Below, piece after piece: positions 1 to 7,206 of a stretch of 17,632 nt of DNA (position 1 is its first letter; each line of letters opens with the position of its first letter). Under the pieces are notes generated by a model. It ran no database searches. It saw only the letters and a program-made list of their open reading frames with translations, and was not told the DNA's origin. Source of the DNA: Clostridiales bacterium (GTDB lineage Bacteria; Bacillota_E; Sulfobacillia; Sulfobacillales; JAIMBI01); assembly GCA_027318915.1 (NCBI GenBank), contig DAHVOH010000046.1, positions 1 to 17,632 on the forward strand, read 5' to 3'. The position numbers and the translations under genes were made by a program.

Positions 1-2
1 AT

Positions 3-701
3 GTTCTGGCCGCCTCACCGCCCACGGCCGGACTGGCCGTGGGGGATTCGCTCCTCGAGCATGACCCCTTCCTGGGACCGCGGGCCGTCATCGCCCGCAG
101 GATGTCGGAGGCGGCCTCCATTCCGCAGGTGACCTTGACGAGGACCGTCGAGGTGTCGGAGCCAAGAGCGTGGCGTCAGGACTTGCGCGCCGTCGTGCCG
201 TCGCTGTCGCTGGTGGACTTCATCCTCTTGGCGGTGGCGCGGGTGTTGGCCAGGCATCCGGATCTCAATTGCTGGGTGTCGGCCCACGGTATCCGACCCT
301 TCGCCGATGTGCATCTGGGGTACGCGGTGGATGCCGGGCGGTTCGGACTGTTGGTGCCGGTGATTCGAAACGCCCACGCGCGCGGATTGGACAGTCTGTC
401 GCAGGAGCGTCGACGACTGACCGATCTTGTGCAGAAAGGGCGTCATGCGCGGTCCGATTTGGAGGGAGCCACATTCACGGTGACGAATCTGGGCCCGCTG
501 GGCGTGGAGACCTTCAATCCCCTGTTGAATCCGCCGGGGGCGGGGATATTGGGGGTGGGCCGAGTCGTCGACGCGCCCCACGGGGCGACTCTCAGCCTGA
601 GTCTAACCTTTGACCATCGGGCCATCGATGGAGCACCGGCGGCGCGGGTGCTGGCGGCCATCGCCGACTTCGTCGAGGACCCCCGGCGGTTCGTGGTTTG
701 A
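3..701 (+). CDS. 2-oxoacid dehydrogenase E2 acyltransferase, C-terminal catalytic domain (5' end outside window)
   Basis: The frame is open to the left edge, so the gene starts upstream. The first visible residues form an Ala/Pro-rich stretch typical of the linker before the E2 core. The segment beginning LGPRAVIARRM matches the start of the catalytic domain of dihydrolipoamide acyltransferases (PF00198). The C-terminus carries DHRAIDG at 612-632, the HxxxDG active-site motif with both the His and the Asp. The domain is about 220 residues, full length for this fold. E2 proteins form the core of pyruvate, 2-oxoglutarate or branched-chain dehydrogenase complexes and transfer the acyl group from lipoate to CoA. 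The lipoyl domain and the E1 genes must lie to the left, so substrate cannot be told. A GTG at 39 is an internal codon, not a convincing start. The next gene follows after 63 bases on the same strand. Confidence 0.9.
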   Translation, partial: VLAASPPTAGLAVGDSLLEHDPFLGPRAVIARRMSEAASIPQVTLTRTVEVSEPRAWRQDLRAVVPSLSLVDFILLAVARVLARHPDLNCWVSAHGIRPFADVHLGYAVDAGRFGLLVPVIRNAHARGLDSLSQERRRLTDLVQKGRHARSDLEGATFTVTNLGPLGVETFNPLLNPPGAGILGVGRVVDAPHGATLSLSLTFDHRAIDGAPAARVLAAIADFVEDPRRFVV

Positions 702-764
702 GGACCGGCGCGCGTGACCGGGCCTGACTGACAACGGCGGGGCATGGCCGACCGGAGGTGACCT

Positions 765-2372
765 ATGGAGTGGCATGGTACGGGGTTGGCTCCGGGGGTG
801 GCTCAGGGTCGTTGCCTCTGGCTGGTTGACGACCACATGTCGCCGTCGGAAATCCCGATGACCGGGGATCTTTGGCGGTGGGCGGTCGACGCCGTGCGCG
901 CCGATCTTCTTCAGCGGCAGTCCGCGCTCCCGTCCGAGTTGGCGGCGCTGATTGAGGTGCAGCTGCTAATCTTGGATGACGAGGACATCAATCAGGGAGT
1001 GGTGGACGCGATTGGAGACGGTGCATCGCCGCAGGATGCCTGGCGGGCCACATTCAACGATCTGAAGGAGCGGTTTGAGGCGCTGGAATTACCGCTGTTT
1101 CGGGAGCGCCTGGACGACATTCGCGATGTGGGCCAACAGATTTTGACCCGCTTGGGCGCCCGGGGACAGCGCCGATGGCCCGCCGATGGCCCGGCGGTGC
1201 TGGTGGCTGAGCGCGTTTTGCCGTCGGACTTACTCGGGCTTGACACGGCGCGGCTCCAGGCCGTCGTGGTGGGTGAGGCCGGACCCACCTCCCATGTGGT
1301 CATTGTGGCGCGCGGGTTGGGTGTGCCGCTGGTCGCCGTGGGGTCGGCGGTGGCCGCACTGCATAACGGGCTGTCGGTCGTGGTCGACGGCGGTCGGGGC
1401 GTGGTCGCGGAGGCCCGCGGCATCCCGTCGAAGGCCGCCGGTCCGCTGCGTCCGCCCGTGGCCGCGGGGCCGGCGACGACCCGAGACGGCGTCCAGATTC
1501 AGGTCATGGCCAACGCGGGGCGGTTGGAGGATGTCCGGCGCGCCCTTGAGAACGGGGCGGACGGGGTGGGCTTGCTGCGGATGGAGTTTCTGCTGGAGCA
1601 AGAATCTTCGCCGCCCAGCGCCCGTCGCATAGGGGAGTGGCTTCAGCCTATGGTGGATATGCTGGAGGGACGGCCCTTGGTTGTACGGCTGCCGGACATC
1701 GGGGGGGACAAACCGGTGCCGTACCTTTCGCTGCCCGCGGAAACGAACCCTTTCCTGGGACGTCGGGCCATCCGCCTGTGGGACGCGTATCCGATGCTGT
1801 TCGATCATGCGCTGGAAGCTGTGAACAGCTTGCGCTTTGCGTCCGGGGTTCGCCTGATGGTGCCGATGGTGGCCGACTTGGAGGACTGGTGGCGGGTTCG
1901 ACTGGCCGTGCAACAGGTTGTGGACACGCGGCGCATCCTCCTGGGAGCGATGGTGGAAGTTCCGTCGGCGGTTCTGCTGGCGCCGGAATTGGCCCGCGAA
2001 GCGGCGTTCCTGAGCCTCGGGACGAATGATTTGATTCAGTATCTGTTTGCGGCCGACCGGACTGCGTCGGCGGTGGCCAGTTACTACCGCCCCTATCATC
2101 CGGCCGTGCTGAGGGCTATCGATATGGTGGGGCAGGCCGCGCACCGTGAAGGGTGTCCGGTGGCGGTCTGCGGGGAGATGGCGGGCGATGTCCGGTGGCT
2201 GCCACTGCTGGTGGGGCTGGGCGTCCAGGAGTTGAGCGTGAGTCCGGATCTGATCGGGCCCGTGAAGGCTCGGGTGGCGGCTTTGCACCGGACGGGAGCC
2301 GAGGCCGTGGTGCGTGAGGCCGTACGGATGACCGACGGGGCGGCTGTGCTGGAGTTGCTGGCAGACGGATGA
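765..2372 (+). CDS. Phosphoenolpyruvate-protein phosphotransferase (PTS enzyme I-like)
   Basis: This 535-residue protein has the domain order of PTS enzyme I. It has an N-terminal helical region (about 30-140) where enzyme I binds HPr, a swivelling phosphohistidine domain, and a C-terminal PEP-binding barrel. His177 lies in PTSHVVIVAR and corresponds to the phosphorylated His. The barrel shows GADGVGLLRMEFL, DIGGDKPVPYL, NPFLGRRAIR, the LSLGTNDLIQY signature, and Cys469 in CGEMAGD, the enzyme I proton donor. Enzyme I moves phosphate from PEP to HPr or to an HPr-like domain. No HPr or enzyme II gene is visible here, so the phosphate acceptor is unknown. The start is fixed by GGAGGTG at 754-760, four bases before ATG. 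Small departures from the usual signatures (AGPTSH for GGRTSH, RMEF for RTEF) suggest a divergent paralogue. It is slightly shorter than typical enzyme I (about 575 residues). Confidence 0.9.
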   Translation: MEWHGTGLAPGVAQGRCLWLVDDHMSPSEIPMTGDLWRWAVDAVRADLLQRQSALPSELAALIEVQLLILDDEDINQGVVDAIGDGASPQDAWRATFNDLKERFEALELPLFRERLDDIRDVGQQILTRLGARGQRRWPADGPAVLVAERVLPSDLLGLDTARLQAVVVGEAGPTSHVVIVARGLGVPLVAVGSAVAALHNGLSVVVDGGRGVVAEARGIPSKAAGPLRPPVAAGPATTRDGVQIQVMANAGRLEDVRRALENGADGVGLLRMEFLLEQESSPPSARRIGEWLQPMVDMLEGRPLVVRLPDIGGDKPVPYLSLPAETNPFLGRRAIRLWDAYPMLFDHALEAVNSLRFASGVRLMVPMVADLEDWWRVRLAVQQVVDTRRILLGAMVEVPSAVLLAPELAREAAFLSLGTNDLIQYLFAADRTASAVASYYRPYHPAVLRAIDMVGQAAHREGCPVAVCGEMAGDVRWLPLLVGLGVQELSVSPDLIGPVKARVAALHRTGAEAVVREAVRMTDGAAVLELLADG

Positions 2373-2407
2373 GAGGCCGTATCACCATAGCGAGGGAGGT
2401 GGGGATC

Positions 2408-2803
2408 ATGGACTCGATGGACACCAGCCGGCGATCATTGGTGGCCGAGTTTTACTGTGTGAACTGTGCCCAGGGAGGTGGATCGCGTTGCGATTACGAG
2501 GATGGTCAGCTGGTGCGGGTCGAGTGCCTGAACTGCCATTACGTGATTGATATTGACCATCATGCCGCACAGCCCCGTGGCGAGACGCCGCCAAGCCCTC
2601 CGACCGGTCACCGCATCGAGGTCGCGGGATCGCTTGCCCAAATCTTCAGTCGGCCATTTTTAAAGCGGGTTCTGACGCAACCCCATGAGGTGAGCCGCGA
2701 GTACCTGGCGGATCTGGACTGGTTCCTGGTGGTAACGTCCCTGCGGGTGGTCACCAAACCGTATCGGGTGGCCGGAAAGCTTTGGAGCAGCGTTCGTCGT
2801 TGA
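2408..2803 (+). CDS. Small zinc-ribbon protein of unknown function
   Basis: This 131-residue protein is not assigned to a named family. Its N-terminus has two CxxC knuckles, C17-VN-C20 and C40-LN-C43, with an extra Cys at 28, consistent with one zinc-ribbon binding one zinc ion. A Pro-rich linker (about 53-65) follows. The C-terminal half is basic and partly hydrophobic (LADLDWFLVVTSLRVVTKPYRVAGKLW) and could be a helical or membrane-edge segment. The start at 2408 is chosen because GGAGGT at 2395-2400 lies seven bases before it. An earlier in-frame ATG at 2369 overlaps the stop of the enzyme I-like gene but has no such site. The 35-base gap and shared strand suggest co-transcription with the upstream genes. 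Function is unknown; a metal-binding or nucleic-acid-binding accessory protein is only a guess. Confidence 0.75.
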   Translation: MDSMDTSRRSLVAEFYCVNCAQGGGSRCDYEDGQLVRVECLNCHYVIDIDHHAAQPRGETPPSPPTGHRIEVAGSLAQIFSRPFLKRVLTQPHEVSREYLADLDWFLVVTSLRVVTKPYRVAGKLWSSVRR

Positions 2804-2815
2804 TGTTGGGCGTTC

Positions 2816-2835
2816 GATGGGCCGCCGGGCCCATC
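2816..2835 (+). terminator. GC-rich hairpin closing the E2/enzyme I-like/zinc-ribbon cluster
   Basis: GATGGGCC and GGCCCATC form a perfect 8-bp stem around a GCCG loop, 12 bases after the stop codon at 2803. No T-run follows. Position suggests a terminator without a U-tract; this is inference from placement and stem strength. Confidence 0.5.
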
Positions 2836-3572
2836 TCGCCGGAGGTCGGGGCCCTCAGCCGGCGGAGACGGGCCGGGGAGGCGTCGACCGGCGGCCAGAG
2901 GCTTGGACGGGACGCGGACGACCTGCGACATTAATGCGCTCCGTGGCGACGGTAGTCGGCACGGGCTGTGTCGATGCGCGGTTGCCCCATGATGCCGAGC
3001 CCTGTCGCCAATTCTGTGGGCGCTCGGGGCGAGCGCAAGGCGCCGTATCAGATGGGGCGCAAGCCGAGCCTTAGGCGAACGAGGTCGTTGCACCGTTCGC
3101 GGTGCGGCAGGGACCGTCGGCGTGTAGCGCTACGCGCAGAGCCAGCAGCGGAAGAGATGGGGAAGCGGGATGGTCTCCCACGGGGCGCCGGAGAAGACGT
3201 GTCCAAGCAGCGGCTGACAGACGCGATGGCCGATGAGGCGCAGGAGCGTTGGCCAGACCCCGGACGAGGCCGAGATCGTCTGGTCGGCGCGGCACCGTCG
3301 GCACAAGAAGGACATTCGCCTCATCCGGCGCGGTGCCCGAGGGGCTGTCGCGGCGGTCGCGATCCCTTTCGGATCCATACGCTGAATGGGGAGGGGAAGC
3401 TCGTCTCGGCGCCGAGGCGCATGACCCGGAAAATCTCCCGGACACGGGTCGGTGCGGGGCTAACGATCCCCGCCCGACGTGAGTCCGTCGAGGCTCCAGA
3501 TAGCGCGGTGCGCGGTGACTCACGAGGACTTGACGGCCGCGTTTCCCTCCGCCGGAGGACCGATGTCAACAG
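2836..3572. other. Gene-poor stretch, no supported coding region
   Basis: Open frames are present on both strands (the longest is 2968-3639 forward), but their translations are Arg/Gly/Pro-rich with no domain and no convincing ribosome binding site. They look like chance frames in GC-rich DNA. I recognise no gene here. The stretch ends in a terminator-like hairpin at 3573-3596, so some transcript may end there. Confidence 0.5.
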
Positions 3573-3596
3573 ACGGCCGCGCTGGCGGCCGTTTAT
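3573..3596 (+). terminator. Terminator-like hairpin with short T-tract
   Basis: ACGGCCGC and GCGGCCGT form a perfect 8-bp stem with loop GCTG, followed by TTTAT on the forward strand. This is the best intrinsic-terminator shape in the window. The nearest upstream forward gene ends 770 bases earlier and already has its own hairpin, so the transcript ended here is unknown. Confidence 0.5.
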
Positions 3597-3629
3597 GATC
3601 CGGGGCCACTCCGGGATGGGCGCGTGGGG

Positions 3630-3696
3630 TGAGGTGTAGCCGATGGGTCGCGGCCTCGAAGACGGACCCGCGAAGCTGGTCCGGGGCTACACCTCA
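3630..3696 (+). ncRNA. Candidate structured RNA element upstream of htrA
   Basis: TGAGGTGTAGCC (3630-3641) and GGCTACACCTCA (3685-3696) are perfect 12-base inverted repeats. Inside them TCGCGG (3648-3653) can pair with CCGCGA (3668-3673), giving a two-tier stem-loop of 67 nt. It lies 75 bases before the htrA start. It could be a 5' leader element, a protein-binding site or a relic of a mobile element. The strand is assumed from htrA. Confidence 0.4.
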
Positions 3697-3771
3697 GGCC
3701 GGTGATGGCCGAAGACTGTGGCGGTCTAGGTCCTCAGCCCATTCCATAGAGGTAGTCCGGAGGTGAGCCGG

Positions 3772-4560
3772 ATGCGGAGCCGTTGGGCGAGTCATATGGT
3801 GGCGGGCATCGTCGGCGGGTTGGTCGTATTGCTGGCAGGTTTTCTCTGGAGCATGCACACGGCGTCCACCCCGACCGGCTGGCCAGTGGTTCGCATCGCG
3901 CGTCAGGTGGACCCGTCCGTCGTCGCCGTCGTCAACCTTCAACAAGTGGGGAGACGGCTCAAAGCGCGCGGTCTGGGTTCGGGCGTCATCGTGACGGCGA
4001 GCGGCGATATCGTGACCAATTATCACGTCGTGGCAGGTGCGAAGGCTCTCACGGTCATCGTGGCCAACGGCCAGCGTTACCCGGCACGGCTCGTCGGCAC
4101 CGACCCTCCGACGGATCTGGCGGTGATTCGCATCCAGGCACCGCATCTCGTTCCCATCCGATGGGGAGATTCTCGCACCCTGGCGCCGGGGCAGTTGGTG
4201 GTGGCGGTGGGAAACTCTTTGGGACTGTCCCACACCGTGACGGCCGGGATTGTGAGCGCACCCGACCGGGTGCTGTATCGGGACGGGTGGGAGTATCACC
4301 TCATCCAGACCGATGCCGCCATCAACCCCGGCAATAGCGGAGGCCCGTTGGTGAACAGTGAAGGCCGCCTCATCGGCATCAACTCCAGCAAGATTGCGCA
4401 AACGGGAGTGGAGGGTATCGGCTTAGCAATTCGCTTGCTAGTGGTCCTCTCAGTAAGGTTTTCCACAGGGTGGTTTCGTTCAGAGGACTGTAGGGACGGG
4501 GGATCGGCGTTGACCGAGTCGTTTTGTTTGCCCGGTTGGTCTGAGCGGCACCGACGGTGA
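3772..4560 (+). CDS. htrA: HtrA/DegP-type serine protease, N-terminal and protease part, cut by the integrative element
   Basis: This part encodes an N-terminal membrane anchor (about residues 10-28, AGIVGGLVVLLAG) and a complete trypsin-like domain facing outside the membrane. The catalytic triad is visible: His85 in TNYHVV, Asp115 in PTDLAVI and Ser189 in GNSGGPLV. HtrA proteases degrade or refold damaged envelope proteins. The normal sequence runs to GIG (4414-4422). From codon 4423 the reading enters the element and adds 45 unrelated residues before a stop at 4560. The PDZ domain is therefore missing; it is at 12535-12885. As read here the product is 262 residues, whereas the rejoined gene encodes 333. 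Start 3772 is preferred over GTG 3763 because GGAGGTG at 3759-3765 lies six bases upstream of it and overlaps the GTG. Confidence 0.9.
   Translation: MRSRWASHMVAGIVGGLVVLLAGFLWSMHTASTPTGWPVVRIARQVDPSVVAVVNLQQVGRRLKARGLGSGVIVTASGDIVTNYHVVAGAKALTVIVANGQRYPARLVGTDPPTDLAVIRIQAPHLVPIRWGDSRTLAPGQLVVAVGNSLGLSHTVTAGIVSAPDRVLYRDGWEYHLIQTDAAINPGNSGGPLVNSEGRLIGINSSKIAQTGVEGIGLAIRLLVVLSVRFSTGWFRSEDCRDGGSALTESFCLPGWSERHRR
4402..4445 (+). other. attL, left junction of the integrative element with htrA
   Basis: The host arm (4402-4422) is htrA coding sequence, the proposed crossover dinucleotide is TT at 4423-4424, and the element arm is 4425-4445. The element arm ends in CTAGTGGT, the inverted copy of ACCACTAG in attR. 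Joining 4424 to 12537 gives GGC TTT GCC ATT CCA, which encodes the HtrA motif GIGFAIP. The base-exact core is an inference from arm symmetry plus frame restoration. Confidence 0.8.
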
Positions 4561-4850
4561 ACGCGGATTCAATAGAAAGCGGTGGCGTCCCAAGGAGGTG
4601 GTCGACTGGTCTCTCCTCACGACAGTTCACGGTTTCTCCAGGGCTTCGGACCGTTTCGGGGGCAGAAGTCCGGGAAGGGTGACCGGTCATCCGCGTCTCA
4701 ACCTGGAAGAGAGCGTCAAAGCCCCGGGATGATGAGTCGTGGGGCGCGAGCTCAAGAACCTGGCGTCCGACTCGGCGATATCGTGCTGCACCGACGAGAA
4801 CCGAGAGCGCGGCACGTCCGCGTGCAATCACAGGGCCGCCCGAGATCCGA

Positions 4851-5771
4851 CTACGATGCCGGCCGCATGGCCATGGCCAGGCGTATCGCATCCAGAGGAG
4901 CATATCCACTGCTGGAGACCGTATACACATCGCGTCCCCAGGCCCAGGAGAGGGAGGTGCCGCCGCTGCTGGTATCCCCGCATGATCCTCCGCTTTGGAA
5001 CTCTCCGAAAGTTTCCGGCAAGAGGTGCGTATGCAGGAAGGCGACCACGGATTGGGCTGTTTGCAGGGCTTGCTGTCGGGGTTGGCTCGAGGCCGGACAC
5101 AGCGAGAAATTCACCTCCAGATGCCATTCTCCTTCGGTCCAGACGACGATGCCCGCGGAGGACGCCGACCCTTGCACCCCGTTGCCCAGCGCGACCGGTG
5201 TGAAAGAGCCGGCTGGAGGCGCCGGGGTCACGGCTGCCCGGGCATCACCGGCCGTGGGGTAGCGCTGGCCGGAGAAATTGTACCCGGCTACCAGCGCCGC
5301 CATCGACTGGTCGCAAGTGGCCTGTCCCACGCGCTGCAGCGGGAGGTCCGCGGCCTTGCGCTGGGGACACAACCCGACATGAGCCCAGTACGTGGTGGCG
5401 GAGACCTGGTACCAGGCCGCGGTCCAGCAGGTGCTGTCCGCGCCGTTGAGGCCGCCGGCGCATCCGGGCGGGTTGGCGGGACCCTGAATGGGGACGGCGG
5501 TCTGTCCCGACAGCGCCGCGAACACTTGCTGCACAATGGGGGCAAAGGCGGTGGTCGTCGCCGATGAAGACGGCACCGAGGAGGTGGAACCGGGAGCCCC
5601 GCTCGAAGGGGAGGATGGTCCAGAGGAGGGCGGCGTGGAAACACTCGACGTCGCGGACCGAGACACGACCGGAGGCGACGCGGGGCCGCCCGACGAGCCG
5701 AAGACGCCGCATGCGGACAGCGTCGCCGCACCCGCCAGTATCGCCACGGTCATGATCAACTGTCGTCGCAT
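4851..5771 (-). CDS. Ser/Pro-rich lipoprotein, function unknown
   Basis: The 306-residue product begins MRRQLIMTVAIL and has a lipoprotein signal with lipobox LSAC, so Cys21 should be lipidated and anchor it outside the membrane. A low-complexity Ser/Pro/Thr/Gly linker (about 25-75) follows. The C-terminal domain (about 80-306) contains several cysteines (in PGCAGG, STCW, GLCPQ, ATCDQ, SLCPA, GSCGD), which could form disulfides in an extracellular fold. I recognise no family. The start is set by AGGAGGTG (reverse complement of 5776-5783), four bases upstream; an in-frame ATG 36 bases earlier is unlikely because it would bury the signal peptide. It lies inside the element, separated from the glycosyltransferase gene by about 530 bases, so it probably has its own promoter. 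Confidence 0.8.
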   Translation of the reverse strand: MRRQLIMTVAILAGAATLSACGVFGSSGGPASPPVVSRSATSSVSTPPSSGPSSPSSGAPGSTSSVPSSSATTTAFAPIVQQVFAALSGQTAVPIQGPANPPGCAGGLNGADSTCWTAAWYQVSATTYWAHVGLCPQRKAADLPLQRVGQATCDQSMAALVAGYNFSGQRYPTAGDARAAVTPAPPAGSFTPVALGNGVQGSASSAGIVVWTEGEWHLEVNFSLCPASSQPRQQALQTAQSVVAFLHTHLLPETFGEFQSGGSCGDTSSGGTSLSWAWGRDVYTVSSSGYAPLDAIRLAMAMRPAS

Positions 5772-6297
5772 GGGACACCTCCTGGCCGCCGTGCACCACG
5801 GCGCCACCAGAAAAACGCCGGATCCTCGCGCCCGGTTACGTCCGTCGGACCATCGCGGGAACTTGTTGGAAGTGCCGCCACATCCTGCGCGCGGCGGCCC
5901 GCGCGACCCTCCGACCGACTCCGGACCTTCGACCCAGCGACGGAGGCCGTCCCGTTGGTGTCAACGAGAGCCCCATGGGCCGGCCAAGTCCACACCACCG
6001 TTCTTCGGGCCGCCCCTGCGGGTCGCGCATCCGTCGGCGCATCGGGCCGGATGCGCAATCCGCAGGGATCTCCGTAGCCCCTCTGGCGGCCAGAATCCCT
6101 GCACCACCCACGCAACATCACCCCCGGCTCCGTGACCCTACGGGCGGCCCTTGCGGCTCTCAGGCCCGAGCTCCCCTGAAGGGCTCCGGCCGACCGGTGC
6201 CAAAACCGCGAAACCCTTCGCGCCCGGAGGGATTCCGCCACTGCCAGCGGGGCGACCGTTCGGCAGACTCTCACATTGCTCTCTCCCGCCGTGACGG
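5772..6297. other. Intergenic stretch between glycosyltransferase and lipoprotein genes
   Basis: No supported gene is present. It should hold the lipoprotein promoter and the end of the flippase-glycosyltransferase transcript. One inverted repeat is visible, GCGCATCCG (6025-6033) and CGGATGCGC (6048-6056), a 9-bp stem with a 14-nt loop and no T-run on either side. I cannot place a promoter with confidence. Confidence 0.45.
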
Positions 6298-7206
6298 TCA
6301 CCGGCGCACCACGTGCATCAGCGTGGCCAGCGACGACTTGGCCGGAAAGCACCAGATGGCGCGCACGGCATGCCGAGCTGCTTGGAAACGGCGACCGGCC
6401 GCGAGCTCCGCTTCCGCCGCCTCCCCATGGTGGCGTCCCCAGAGAATACGCCGGGCCACCACGTGGGTGGGATGCCTCAGGCCGCCGGCAATCAGTTGAA
6501 GGTTCTCGGCCCGCCACGCGGGGTCGGAGCCCCAAGCCGCCCCGATCCCTTGGCCCTGGCGGTACAGCACCAGCGGATCCGGCAGATTGTCCACCCGCGC
6601 TCCGACCGCCGCTGCTCTGAGCCACAGGTCATAGTCATTCCCCCATCCCAACAAATGGGGGTGTTCGTTGAACCCGCCCAGATCCATCAACAGAGATCGC
6701 CGCATGATCACGGCACTGGTCGCCAGCGGATTCTGCATCGCCAACCGCCTCAACCGGTATGGCCCGGGCGGAGGGCAATACGCCCGGATCGCGCAGCCTC
6801 TTCGATCCAACGTGGTGACGCCGCATCCCAGCACATCTACCCCGCCAGCCCGGATCCGCTCCATCTGCCGACGCAACTTGTCTGGCCGCCAAGTGTCGTC
6901 GTCATCCAGGAAAGCGACCCAGTCCAATCCGTCCAAGTGCGGCAGGGCCAGATTGCGGGTACGACCGGGGTGGCCCGTGTGTGGGTGCGAGGTCCAGACG
7001 GTCGGGATGCCGGTGCGACCGGCGAAGTCCTCCACCACGGCTTGGGTGGTGTCTCCGCTCGCATCGTCGCATACGATGATGCGCTGGACGGGATGGGTCT
7101 GGGCGGCCAAGCTGTCCAGCGCGGCGGCCAGTGGCACCGGACGTCGATAAGTGCCCACAATCACCCCGACGGTCGGCGATGAGGCGGGGAGGTCGTACGC
7201 GTTCAT
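6298..7206 (-). CDS. Family 2 glycosyltransferase
   Basis: The 302-residue protein has a GT-A fold signature. It starts TVGVIVGTYRRP, followed by IIVCDDASGDTT (nucleotide-binding Asp), the metal-binding VAFLDDDDTW motif and, further on, GWGNDYDLWLR at the position of the ED/ND catalytic-base motif. These are the hallmarks of inverting GT2 enzymes, which move a sugar from a nucleotide donor. The acceptor cannot be predicted. There is no membrane segment long enough for a processive synthase. ATG at 7206 overlaps the stop of the flippase gene as ATGA, so the two are translationally coupled. An earlier in-frame ATG at 7233 would lie inside the flippase gene and has less support. The pairing suggests assembly of a lipid-linked glycan whose flipping is done by the neighbour. 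Confidence 0.87.
   Translation of the reverse strand: MNAYDLPASSPTVGVIVGTYRRPVPLAAALDSLAAQTHPVQRIIVCDDASGDTTQAVVEDFAGRTGIPTVWTSHPHTGHPGRTRNLALPHLDGLDWVAFLDDDDTWRPDKLRRQMERIRAGGVDVLGCGVTTLDRRGCAIRAYCPPPGPYRLRRLAMQNPLATSAVIMRRSLLMDLGGFNEHPHLLGWGNDYDLWLRAAAVGARVDNLPDPLVLYRQGQGIGAAWGSDPAWRAENLQLIAGGLRHPTHVVARRILWGRHHGEAAEAELAAGRRFQAARHAVRAIWCFPAKSSLATLMHVVRR

Noticed and set aside
2968..3639. 223-codon forward open frame
   Set aside because: Arg-rich, no domain, no ribosome binding site, and it runs through the terminator-like hairpin at 3573 and into the 67-nt fold.
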